IMG/VR virus record: IMGVR_UViG_3300008119_000039
Span: 1 to 64,000 of that record
Length of the DNA stretch: 64,000 bases
Origin: a virus
Direction: 5' to 3' (one strand)
Shown here: positions 23,490-31,027 of the stretch, piece after piece
Numbering within the stretch: the first letter of the stretch is position 1
How the letters are laid out: every line of letters begins with the position of its first letter
Notes under the pieces: model-generated
What the model saw: only the letters and a program-made list of their open reading frames with translations
The model's database searches: none
Told to the model about the DNA's origin: nothing
Position numbers and translations under genes: made by a program

Positions 23490-24512
23490 ATGCTATACAT
23501 TGACAACAAATTTGCAAGTATTCTTGGATCACGTCTAAGAAACTTTAAACAAAAAAACGATTATCTGTGGAACTATTCTTGCCCAGTATGCGGGGATAGT
23601 TCTAAGAATAAATTAAAGGCACGTGGATACATCTACCGTAAAGGTTCTGATTTATTCGTTCGGTGTCATAACTGCAACTACGGTTCAAATCTTGGTAGCT
23701 TAATCAAGTATGTAGATGCTAAACTTTATGATGAGTACGTTCTTGAACGCTACAAAGGTGGTGCTAGTAAACACAACGCACACAAAGATGTGGCAGCAAT
23801 CCTCCCAGAAGAAACCCCAGAAGTATTTCTAGAAGATGCTATTCTAGAGAGTTTGGCTCGCCTAGATACGTTAGACATCACACACCCTGCTGTAAAATAT
23901 TTAATTAAAAGAAAGATTCCAAAACAATATTGGAATCTACTTTATTTTGCACCTAAGTTTAAAAAGTTTACCAACTCAGTAACACCTAAGTTTCAGGAAC
24001 CAATTGAAGGTGATCATCCAAGAATGATCATTCCGTTTTTTAACCCAGCAGGTAAATGTTTTGCTTATCAAGGTAGAGCGTATGGCGATGAGCAACCCAA
24101 GTACTATACAATTAAAGTTGATGAAACACAGGAGAAAATATATGGACTCGATCGCTTGGATTATAGCAAACGCATATACGTTGTTGAAGGACCAATTGAT
24201 TCGTTATTCTTACCGAATTCAATTGCTGTTTCAGGAGCAAGTTTTGATACCCCTACTATTCGGCAGTTACTTACTAATGCAACGATTGTAATGGACAATG
24301 AACCCCGCAATAAAGATATAGCAAGACAACTTGAAAAATATATCGATTTGGGGTATAATGTAGTTATGTATCCTGATTCAGTTCAGGAAAAAGATATTAA
24401 CGATATGGTTTTATCGGGTAGATCGCCTGATGAAATTCTAGAACTCATAAATACCAATACCTTCACTGGTATGGAAGCGAAATTAAAATATGCGAATTGG
24501 AGAAAGAATTGA
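23490..24512 (+). CDS. 61: DNA primase (T4 gp61-like)
   Basis: 340 aa, the length of T4 gp61 (342). The zinc motif is CPVCGDS near residue 31 and CHNC near residue 58. The Toprim core is YVVEGPIDSLFLP (Glu of the metal site) near residue 231 and IVMDNEPRNK (DxD-like Asp) near residue 268. It makes short RNA primers for lagging-strand synthesis and associates with the gp41-type helicase at 4731. The end overlaps thyX by four bases, so the two are coupled. A hairpin lies just upstream of the start. Confidence 0.93.
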   Translation: MLYIDNKFASILGSRLRNFKQKNDYLWNYSCPVCGDSSKNKLKARGYIYRKGSDLFVRCHNCNYGSNLGSLIKYVDAKLYDEYVLERYKGGASKHNAHKDVAAILPEETPEVFLEDAILESLARLDTLDITHPAVKYLIKRKIPKQYWNLLYFAPKFKKFTNSVTPKFQEPIEGDHPRMIIPFFNPAGKCFAYQGRAYGDEQPKYYTIKVDETQEKIYGLDRLDYSKRIYVVEGPIDSLFLPNSIAVSGASFDTPTIRQLLTNATIVMDNEPRNKDIARQLEKYIDLGYNVVMYPDSVQEKDINDMVLSGRSPDEILELINTNTFTGMEAKLKYANWRKN

Positions 24513-25189
24513 AAGTCAATTTAATTAGTTATAGTAAGCCCTCCATTACCATGTATGAAGAAGGTCTCAAAGATGCTCAAGAACTCATAGCTTATTGCGC
24601 ACGAGTTTCTAATCCAAGCAATCAATTTAATGTTGAAACAGCTGACAAGCTAATTCGTTATCTAATTAAACACAAACACTGGTCACCACTAGAAATGGTT
24701 AGTGCTTGTCTCGAAATTGAAACAACTCGAGATATTGCTCGCCAAATTTTACGCCATCGCTCTTTTAGTTTTCAAGAATTCAGCCAACGCTACGCAGATC
24801 CAACTAAGGACTTATCATTTGTCTTAAGAGAAGCAAGACTCCAAGACGAAAAGAATCGTCAAAATAGTGTAGAGTTACCAGCCACAATTGCTGGGCAGAA
24901 TATTGCTGAAGAGTGGTATGCTAGACAAAGAGAAATTCTAGCATTAGTGACAAAAACGTATGACTGGGCAATCTCACAAGGTATTGCTAAAGAACAAGCA
25001 AGAGCAATTCTACCAGAAGGAAATACAGTTAGTCGTTTATACATGAACGGTACACTGCGTAGTTGGATACACTACATCGAGTTGCGCAGTGGTAATGGTA
25101 CACAAAAAGAACATGTGGAAGTAGCAAGGGAATGTGCTAAAGTTATTGCTGAAGCATTTCCAATGTCTACGGATTTTATTAATCAATAA
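24509..25189 (+). CDS. thyX: Flavin-dependent thymidylate synthase ThyX
   Basis: About 226 aa. RHRSFSFQEFSQRY near residue 80 is the ThyX signature RHRx7S, with the Ser as substrate-binding residue. HWSPLEMVSACLEIE and RSWIHYIELRSG are other family motifs. It converts dUMP to dTMP with FAD, NADPH and methylene-tetrahydrofolate. There is no suitable ATG; TTG at 24509 has GGAG six bases upstream and gives the usual KVNLIS start, so it is preferred to TTG 24497. It overlaps the primase stop and precedes the RNR genes, a dNTP supply block. Confidence 0.92.
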   Translation: MKVNLISYSKPSITMYEEGLKDAQELIAYCARVSNPSNQFNVETADKLIRYLIKHKHWSPLEMVSACLEIETTRDIARQILRHRSFSFQEFSQRYADPTKDLSFVLREARLQDEKNRQNSVELPATIAGQNIAEEWYARQREILALVTKTYDWAISQGIAKEQARAILPEGNTVSRLYMNGTLRSWIHYIELRSGNGTQKEHVEVARECAKVIAEAFPMSTDFINQ

Positions 25190-25208
25190 GAAATATAACA
25201 GGAAGTTT

Positions 25209-27008
25209 ATGGAAAATATTGTGCATGGCATAAAGGTTGATTATTCTCGTGATGCGTTGTTTGACGAACTAGGAAGAATAAGATTAAAAGAAAGTTACAT
25301 GAAAGATGACGAAACATCTCCTCAAGAAAGATTTGCTTTTGTTAGTAGTAAGTTTGGTAGTGATCCTGCCCATGCTCAAAGGTTGTATGACTACTCCAGT
25401 AGACACTGGTTGTCTTATTCTACCCCAATCCTCAGTTTCGGGAGGAGTAAACGTGGTTTGCCGATCTCATGTTTTTTAAATTATATTGAAGATACAGCGG
25501 AGGGTTTAGTTGATAATCTTAGTGAAACTAATTGGCTTAGTATGCTTGGTGGTGGCGTTGGTATCGGTTTTGGTATACGTTCGGCAGACGATAAGAGCAC
25601 TGGCGTTATGCCGCACCTCAAGATGTACGATGCATCAAGTTTGGCTTATCGCCAAGGTCGTACTCGTCGTGGATCTTATGCTGCTTACCTTGATATTAGT
25701 CATCCAGATATTATAAATTTCTTGGAGATGCGTAAACCAACAGGTGACCAGAATATGCGTTGCTTGAACTTGCACCATGGTATTAACATTCCAGATGCAT
25801 TTATGGAATTAGTTGAGCAATCTATGATTGACCCAAATTTCGATGACTCTTGGAATCTAGTTGACCCAGCATCAAACGAAATTCGTGAAACTGTTTCAGC
25901 CAAAGAAATGTGGCAACGTATTCTAGAAATGCGTATGATGACAGGTGAACCATACATACACTTTATTGATGAATCAAATCGTAAACTTCCACAGTGGTTA
26001 AAGGATAAAGGTTTAAAGGTTCATCAATCAAATCTATGTTCAGAGATTATTCTACCAACAGATGAAAAGCGTACTGCTGTTTGTTGCTTGTCATCACTAA
26101 ACTTGGAGTATTACGATGAGTGGAAAACAGATCCTCTTTTCCTTGCTGATATTGCAGAAATGCTTGACAATGTTCTTCAGTATTTTATTGATAATGCACC
26201 TTCCACCATCAAAAGAGCTAAATATTCCGCCATGCGTGAGCGAAGTATCGGCATCGGTGCGTTGGGTTGGCATGCCTACTTGCAGAAAAACAAGTTACCT
26301 TGGGAATCACCAATGGCAATTGGTCGCAACAAACAAATCTTTACACACATAAGAGGAAAGTTAGATGAGGCAAACAAATTATTGGGATCTAAGCGTGGTG
26401 AAGCGTTGGACGCAGTGGGTACTGGGAATCGCTTTAGTCATCTTATGGCTATTGCTCCCAATGCTTCTTCTTCCATTCTCATGGGCAATACTAGTCCTAG
26501 TATTGAACCTTACCGTGCCAATGCTTATCGCCAAGACACTCTATCGGGTTCTCACCTAAATAAAAATCGCTTCTTAGATATTATTATTCAAGAAGAATCC
26601 CAGAAAAATAAAGAAGGTTGGGCAGATGATGTTTGGCGTAGCATTATTGCCAATGATGGTTCTGTTCAGCATCTCGATTGGATGGATCAGTGGACTAAAG
26701 ATGTTTATAAAACATCAATGGAGATTGATCAGCGTTGGGTAGTTCAGCATGCTGCAGATCGTCAAGAGTTTATTGACCAAGCCCAATCACTAAACGTATT
26801 CTTCAGACCAGACTCACACATTAAATACATTCATGCTGTTCACTTTATGGCTTGGAAATTAAAGCTAAAGACGATGTACTACTGCCGTTCTGATAAGATC
26901 GCAAAAGCGGATAAAGTTAGTAAGCGTATTGAACGTGAGGTTATCAAAGAAATCAATCTCCATGCACTAACTGGTGACGCAGATACTTGCTTAGCCTGCG
27001 AAGGATAA
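25209..27008 (+). CDS. nrdA: Class I ribonucleotide reductase alpha subunit NrdA
   Basis: About 599 aa, much shorter than E. coli or T4 NrdA (about 755). It lacks an N-terminal ATP-cone, so activity regulation by dATP is probably absent. The redox Cys pair is present as PISCFLNY and AVCCLSSLNL, the thiyl Cys as SNLCSEI, and the radical-transfer Tyr pair as KTMYYCRSD. The C-terminal reducing motif is CLACEG. AGGA precedes ATG 25209. With NrdB it turns NDPs into dNDPs. Intact catalytic residues argue against decay. Confidence 0.95.
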   Translation: MENIVHGIKVDYSRDALFDELGRIRLKESYMKDDETSPQERFAFVSSKFGSDPAHAQRLYDYSSRHWLSYSTPILSFGRSKRGLPISCFLNYIEDTAEGLVDNLSETNWLSMLGGGVGIGFGIRSADDKSTGVMPHLKMYDASSLAYRQGRTRRGSYAAYLDISHPDIINFLEMRKPTGDQNMRCLNLHHGINIPDAFMELVEQSMIDPNFDDSWNLVDPASNEIRETVSAKEMWQRILEMRMMTGEPYIHFIDESNRKLPQWLKDKGLKVHQSNLCSEIILPTDEKRTAVCCLSSLNLEYYDEWKTDPLFLADIAEMLDNVLQYFIDNAPSTIKRAKYSAMRERSIGIGALGWHAYLQKNKLPWESPMAIGRNKQIFTHIRGKLDEANKLLGSKRGEALDAVGTGNRFSHLMAIAPNASSSILMGNTSPSIEPYRANAYRQDTLSGSHLNKNRFLDIIIQEESQKNKEGWADDVWRSIIANDGSVQHLDWMDQWTKDVYKTSMEIDQRWVVQHAADRQEFIDQAQSLNVFFRPDSHIKYIHAVHFMAWKLKLKTMYYCRSDKIAKADKVSKRIEREVIKEINLHALTGDADTCLACEG

Positions 27009-27010
27009 AA

Positions 27011-27199
27011 ATGGATGCCTATGACATTGCGGATAAAATTAAAAAGTATTGGTGTGCAGTAGTTCCAAAGAACTCTGGTGAAATTACTAAAACAAATAAA
27101 AAAATCAGAGTAGTTGTTAATACTGACGAAGGTTATCGTGAAGTTGTAGGTGTTTATATCAAAGATGATATGATAGAACTAACATTGGACAAGGAATAA
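27011..27199 (+). CDS. Small protein between nrdA and nrdB
   Basis: 62 aa, MDAYDIADKIKKYWCAVVPK, then mixed beta-strand-like sequence ending ELTLDKE. One Cys only, so a glutaredoxin or thioredoxin active site (CxxC) is absent. It sits two bases after nrdA and one base before nrdB, so it is co-transcribed with both. Function unknown. Confidence 0.7.
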   Translation: MDAYDIADKIKKYWCAVVPKNSGEITKTNKKIRVVVNTDEGYREVVGVYIKDDMIELTLDKE

Positions 27200-27200
27200 G

Positions 27201-28190
27201 ATGGTAAAGACTAAAACAAAAATGACAGATGAACGTAGCTACTTTAAGCCGTTCAACTATCCATGGGCATACGAAGCATGGTTAAAGCACGAACAAGCAC
27301 ATTGGTTGCACACAGAAGTACCAATGATGGAAGACGTTAAGCAATGGAAGAAAAGTTTAACACCACACGAGAAAACATTCTTGACAAACATCTTTCGTTT
27401 CTTTACGCAAGGTGACATTGACGTAGCTGGTGGATATGTAAAGAACTACTTACCATACTTCCCACAACCAGAAGTACGTATGATGCTAATGGGTTTTGCT
27501 GCACGTGAAGCACTACACATTGCTGCGTATTCACATCTAATTGAAACACTTGGTTTACCTGAGATTACATATTCTCAGTTTATGGAATACCAAGAGATGA
27601 AAGACAAGCACGATTACGTTCTTGATATTTCTTCTAAGAATGGCACTATTGAATCAACTGCTACTCACATTGCGGTATTCTCTGCCTTTACTGAAGGTAT
27701 GCAATTATTCTCTTCATTCATTATGTTGTTGAACTTCCCACGTCATGGATTGATGAAGGGGATGGGACAGATTGTTACTTGGAGTATTGTTGATGAAACA
27801 ATGCACGCTGAGAATATGATGAAGTTGTTTAAAGAATACATCAAAGAAAATCCAGAGATCTGGGGTGATGATCTAAAAGGTAAGATTTATACAATCGCTG
27901 AAAAGATGGTTCAGTTGGAAGATAAGTTTATTGATCTGGCATTTGCTGAAGGCGAGATGCGTGATCTTAAGCCAGAAGATGTTAAGACTTATATTCGTTA
28001 TATCGCAGATCGTCGTTTAATTGGTCTTGGTATGAAAGGTATCTTTAAAGTTAAAAAGAATCCACTACCATGGGTTGAAGAAATGATCAATGCACCTGTT
28101 CACGGTAACTTCTTTGAGAATCGTGTAACAGATTACGCTAAAGGTGCATTGTCTGGTTCTTGGGATGACGTTTGGGGAGCAGCTGCTTAA
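27201..28190 (+). CDS. nrdB: Class I ribonucleotide reductase beta subunit NrdB
   Basis: 329 aa ferritin-like R2 protein. AREALHIAAYSHLIE gives E..H...Y, so the radical-forming Tyr equivalent to Y122 is conserved, placing it in the tyrosyl-radical class Ia type. AFTEGMQLFSSF and VDETMHAENMMKL supply the second Glu, Glu and His ligands. It generates the radical used by NrdA. It is followed by the aldolase-like gene with a TAATG overlap. Confidence 0.95.
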   Translation: MVKTKTKMTDERSYFKPFNYPWAYEAWLKHEQAHWLHTEVPMMEDVKQWKKSLTPHEKTFLTNIFRFFTQGDIDVAGGYVKNYLPYFPQPEVRMMLMGFAAREALHIAAYSHLIETLGLPEITYSQFMEYQEMKDKHDYVLDISSKNGTIESTATHIAVFSAFTEGMQLFSSFIMLLNFPRHGLMKGMGQIVTWSIVDETMHAENMMKLFKEYIKENPEIWGDDLKGKIYTIAEKMVQLEDKFIDLAFAEGEMRDLKPEDVKTYIRYIADRRLIGLGMKGIFKVKKNPLPWVEEMINAPVHGNFFENRVTDYAKGALSGSWDDVWGAAA

Positions 28191-28855
28191 TGTTAGAAAC
28201 TATATGTGACACAATGCTGGATGCTTACAAGCGTAACTGGATTACCAGTCGTGACGGTAATGTAAGCATTCGACATCACGATCGTGATCATTTTTATATT
28301 ACGCCAAGTGGTGTGCGTAAGCAGACTATGCAGCCTGATCAGTTTAAAAAGATTATAATTAAACCACCAATGTCGTGGAATGAACCAAAGACTGGATTGA
28401 TTGCAGAACGCTGGGGATGGAAAGAAGATAATTATACTGAGATCAGTGGAAATTTAAAACCTAGTGGAGAAATCCCATTACACTTTGGTTTACAAAAACA
28501 AATGGGTCAACACAGTAATGATGTTCGTGTAGTTATGCACTTTCATCCAACTTACTGTGTTGCTGCTATGCACGCTGGTATTGAACTGGGTGATATCGCA
28601 AATGATTTCCCAGAACTAAGTAGATATACTAAAGTAGCAAAGAATGTGCCTGATGTTCCACCAATCTCTCAAGAATTAGCTGATCACTGCCATCGTAACT
28701 TGGAGTTAGATGATAGCGGTAATATCGCATATGATATTGTTGGTATTAAGGGACATGGAGTAGTTTCCATTGACACTAGCCCATGGCGTGCTTATGAACA
28801 CATTGAACGTCTTGAACACATTTGCAAGATAGTACTTGCATCTAGAAAATACTAA
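28190..28855 (+). CDS. Class II aldolase/adducin-family protein
   Basis: About 221 aa from ATG 28190. SRDGNVSIRHHD, FYITPSG, PSGEIPLHFGL, VVMHFHPTYCVAAM and GIKGHGVVSID give the class II aldolase/adducin fold with the HxH...H zinc ligands and the catalytic Glu in PSGEIPLH. Family members split sugar phosphates such as fuculose-1-phosphate or act in methionine salvage. It overlaps nrdB by one base (TAATG), so it is expressed with nucleotide synthesis. In a phage it is an auxiliary metabolic gene; the substrate is not readable. Confidence 0.85.
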   Translation: MLETICDTMLDAYKRNWITSRDGNVSIRHHDRDHFYITPSGVRKQTMQPDQFKKIIIKPPMSWNEPKTGLIAERWGWKEDNYTEISGNLKPSGEIPLHFGLQKQMGQHSNDVRVVMHFHPTYCVAAMHAGIELGDIANDFPELSRYTKVAKNVPDVPPISQELADHCHRNLELDDSGNIAYDIVGIKGHGVVSIDTSPWRAYEHIERLEHICKIVLASRKY

Positions 28856-28866
28856 AAGGTAGAAAT

Positions 28867-29016
28867 ATGACAACAAAAGTATTTGAATGTGAATCATGTG
28901 GAACTTCAGGAAAGATAGTTATCAAAGGTACTGATACTCAGTACGAAGATATTGTCTATTGCCCGATTTGTTCCGCAGACATTTACGAAGAAGAGGACTT
29001 AGACACAGAAGACTAA
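28867..29016 (+). CDS. Zinc-ribbon small protein
   Basis: 49 aa, MTTKVFECESCGTSGK, then YCPICSADIYEEEDL. Two CxxC knuckles (CESC, CPIC) about 24 residues apart make a classic zinc ribbon. AAAAGG lies upstream of the ATG, and the gene ends over a late-promoter-like box. It may bind nucleic acid or a protein partner. Confidence 0.7.
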   Translation: MTTKVFECESCGTSGKIVIKGTDTQYEDIVYCPICSADIYEEEDLDTED

Positions 29017-29020
29017 ATAG
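29013..29020 (+). promoter_or_regulatory. T4-late-like promoter box CTAAATAG
   Basis: CTAAATAG over the stop of the zinc-ribbon gene, 25 nt before the next ATG (29046). Confidence 0.45.
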
Positions 29021-29045
29021 ATGTTTACATCTATGAATTAGTCTA

Positions 29046-29471
29046 ATGTGGTTATATAATAACGAACAACTTAATGAGTTACCAGAAGATTGCGTTGGAT
29101 TTGTTTATCTAATAACAAATCTAACAAACGATCGTAAGTACATCGGTAAGAAACTTGCTAAGTTTTCAAAAACCAGTACCAAAACAGTTACACTTAAAAA
29201 TGGTACTAAAAAGAAAAAAAAGATTCGTAGTAAAATTGATTCCGATTGGTTAGAATACTACGGATCAAGTATTGAATTAAATAAAGACATTGAAACTTTG
29301 GGAAAAGAACATTTTACCCGAGAAATTTTATATTTCTGTAAGTCAAAGGCTGAGTGTTCTTACGTTGAAGCACGAGAACAGTTTAGTCGTAGAGTTTTAG
29401 AATCAACTGAATATTATAATGGACAAATCTCAGTACGAGTACACGGATCACACATCATAGGTAAGGTATGA
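29046..29471 (+). CDS. GIY-YIG-like nuclease-family protein
   Basis: 141 aa. GFVYLITNLTNDRKYIGKK near residue 18 is a variant of the GIY-(x)n-YIG core, followed by a Lys-rich insert and WLEYYGSSIELNKDI, FTREIL and YVEAREQF with the likely catalytic Glu. Free-standing GIY-YIG proteins in T4-like phages include homing enzymes and host-genome nucleases. The lack of the first Ile (GFVY) is common in phage variants. It is preceded by a late-like box and coupled to the next gene (ATGA). Confidence 0.75.
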   Translation: MWLYNNEQLNELPEDCVGFVYLITNLTNDRKYIGKKLAKFSKTSTKTVTLKNGTKKKKKIRSKIDSDWLEYYGSSIELNKDIETLGKEHFTREILYFCKSKAECSYVEAREQFSRRVLESTEYYNGQISVRVHGSHIIGKV

Positions 29472-30472
29472 CAAAAATACTTTTTATAACAGCAATAGCA
29501 TTATCAGCTTGTGCAGCTTATTACTCTGTAATGGGCTTGCTTGCTATTTTCTCAGCAGCTGTTATTCCAATTCTTATTATGGGTTCACTACTAGAAGCTG
29601 CAAAACTTGTAGTAGCTTCTTGGCTCTATCGTTCGTGGAAAGAAATTCCATTAATAATGAAGTCTTATTTCACCTCAGCATTAGTTATTTTGATGATACT
29701 AACTTCGATGGGTATCTTTGGTTATCTATCGAAAGCACACCTAGATCAAGCAGTCCCAAGTGGGGATGTTGCTTCAAAGGTATCAATACTTGATGAGAAA
29801 ATAAAAACAGAAAAAGATAACATAGATGTCGCAAGAAAACAAATCAAACAACTTGATGATCAAGTGGACCAAACGATCGGAAGAAGTTCTGACTCGCAAG
29901 GAGTGGAGAGATCTCTACAGATTAGACGAGGACAGCAAAAGGAAAGAACCGCACTTCTTGCTGAAATTGGATCAGCTCAAACCAGAATCGCCAGATTAAA
30001 TGAAGAACGTGCACCAATTGCTGCTGACTTAAGAAAAGTTGAAGCTGAGGTTGGTCCGATTAAATATATTGCTGCGTTAATCTACGAAGACACTGCATCA
30101 GAAGATGTGCTAGAAAAAGCAGTTCGTTGGGTTATTATTATGATTGTTTTGGTATTTGACCCACTGGCTGTTTTACTATTGGTAGCAGCAAACTGGCAAA
30201 TGCGTAAAGATTCTGAGATCATCGTACAATCTGAAGAATTACCTGAACCACAACCTCTACAACCCAAGCCAGAGCCAGAGCCATTACCAGAAGAAAGTAA
30301 GAGTATAATCTCTAACTTCTTTCGTAAGCCTAAAGAAGACACGTCAACATTAGAAGTCTTTGAACACGCCACAACTAAGAAAGTTATAAACTTAAAAAAT
30401 GAAGCTGTGGTGAATGATCAGATTCAAATAGAACTTACACAAGAAAAACCTCCTAGACCACCTTTAAGGTAG
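29468..30472 (+). CDS. Multi-pass membrane protein with coiled coil
   Basis: 334 aa. Three or four hydrophobic segments lie in residues 1-90 (including AIFSAAVIPILIMGSLLEAAKLVVASW), then a long coiled coil (residues 100-195), a further membrane segment (VIIMIVLVFDPLAVLLLVAA near 217), and a Pro-rich C-terminus (EPQPLQPKPEPEPLPEE). The last 20 residues are Pro- and Lys-rich. Proteins with this order occur in T4-like marine phages, to my recollection without known function. A role in host membrane takeover or in tape-measure-like length control is possible but not shown. Confidence 0.7.
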   Translation: MTKILFITAIALSACAAYYSVMGLLAIFSAAVIPILIMGSLLEAAKLVVASWLYRSWKEIPLIMKSYFTSALVILMILTSMGIFGYLSKAHLDQAVPSGDVASKVSILDEKIKTEKDNIDVARKQIKQLDDQVDQTIGRSSDSQGVERSLQIRRGQQKERTALLAEIGSAQTRIARLNEERAPIAADLRKVEAEVGPIKYIAALIYEDTASEDVLEKAVRWVIIMIVLVFDPLAVLLLVAANWQMRKDSEIIVQSEELPEPQPLQPKPEPEPLPEESKSIISNFFRKPKEDTSTLEVFEHATTKKVINLKNEAVVNDQIQIELTQEKPPRPPLR

Positions 30473-30490
30473 TGTAAAACATAATTAACC

Positions 30491-30498
30491 CTAAATAA
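30491..30498 (+). promoter_or_regulatory. T4-late-like promoter box CTAAATAA
   Basis: CTAAATAA in the 81-base gap, 55 nt before the secreted protein at 30554. Confidence 0.45.
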
Positions 30499-30553
30499 TA
30501 TTAGAGTGAACGCAATACCTCGTTATTTTCCGTATAACTAAAAAGGTTTAAAA

Positions 30554-31027
30554 ATGACCAAAAAGATCGCTACAGCGGTGCTTTTTGTCATGTATTTGTC
30601 TTCTGCGATGGCTGATCCCATCGTGACTGATTCGACTAGTAGAAGTACAACTGATTCTACTTCAAATAGCACTACAACAGTAAAATCCCCTCCACCAACA
30701 GCAGTGGCTCCAGCAATCACGATTATTAATAGTGATGTTTGCGCTGTAGCTGTATCTGGTGCAACTCAAACTCAAATTCTTGGTATCTCCTTTGGTGCCA
30801 CGATGACTGATAAGAATTGCGAAAGATTAAAGTTAGCTCGTTCCACATATGATATGGGTATGAAGGTAGCAGCAGTTGCTATTATGTGCCAAGATGAAAG
30901 AGTCTTTACAGCAATGATGAATGCTGGAACACCATGCCCAGTAGATGGTAAAATTGGTGAGCAAGCCAAGAAAATCTGGGAAGACAATCCTGATCGTCAA
31001 CCACAAAAAGTCAAGAGTAAAGACTAA
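30554..31027 (+). CDS. Secreted protein with Ser/Thr-rich linker
   Basis: 157 aa. Signal peptide MTKKIATAVLFVMYLSSAMA with probable cleavage after AMA, a 25-residue Ser/Thr/Pro-rich linker, then a Cys-containing domain (DVCAVAVSG, KNCERLKLARST, IMCQDERV, TPCPVDGK), four Cys that could form two disulfides. It ends one base before the large secreted protein at 31028, with which it is surely co-expressed. Such pairs may be exported to the envelope of the infected cell. Function unknown. Confidence 0.7.
   Translation: MTKKIATAVLFVMYLSSAMADPIVTDSTSRSTTDSTSNSTTTVKSPPPTAVAPAITIINSDVCAVAVSGATQTQILGISFGATMTDKNCERLKLARSTYDMGMKVAAVAIMCQDERVFTAMMNAGTPCPVDGKIGEQAKKIWEDNPDRQPQKVKSKD

Noticed and set aside
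25209-27008. Truncated or broken nrdA
   Set aside because: The short length reflects lack of the ATP-cone; all catalytic Cys and Tyr residues and the C-terminal CxxC are present.
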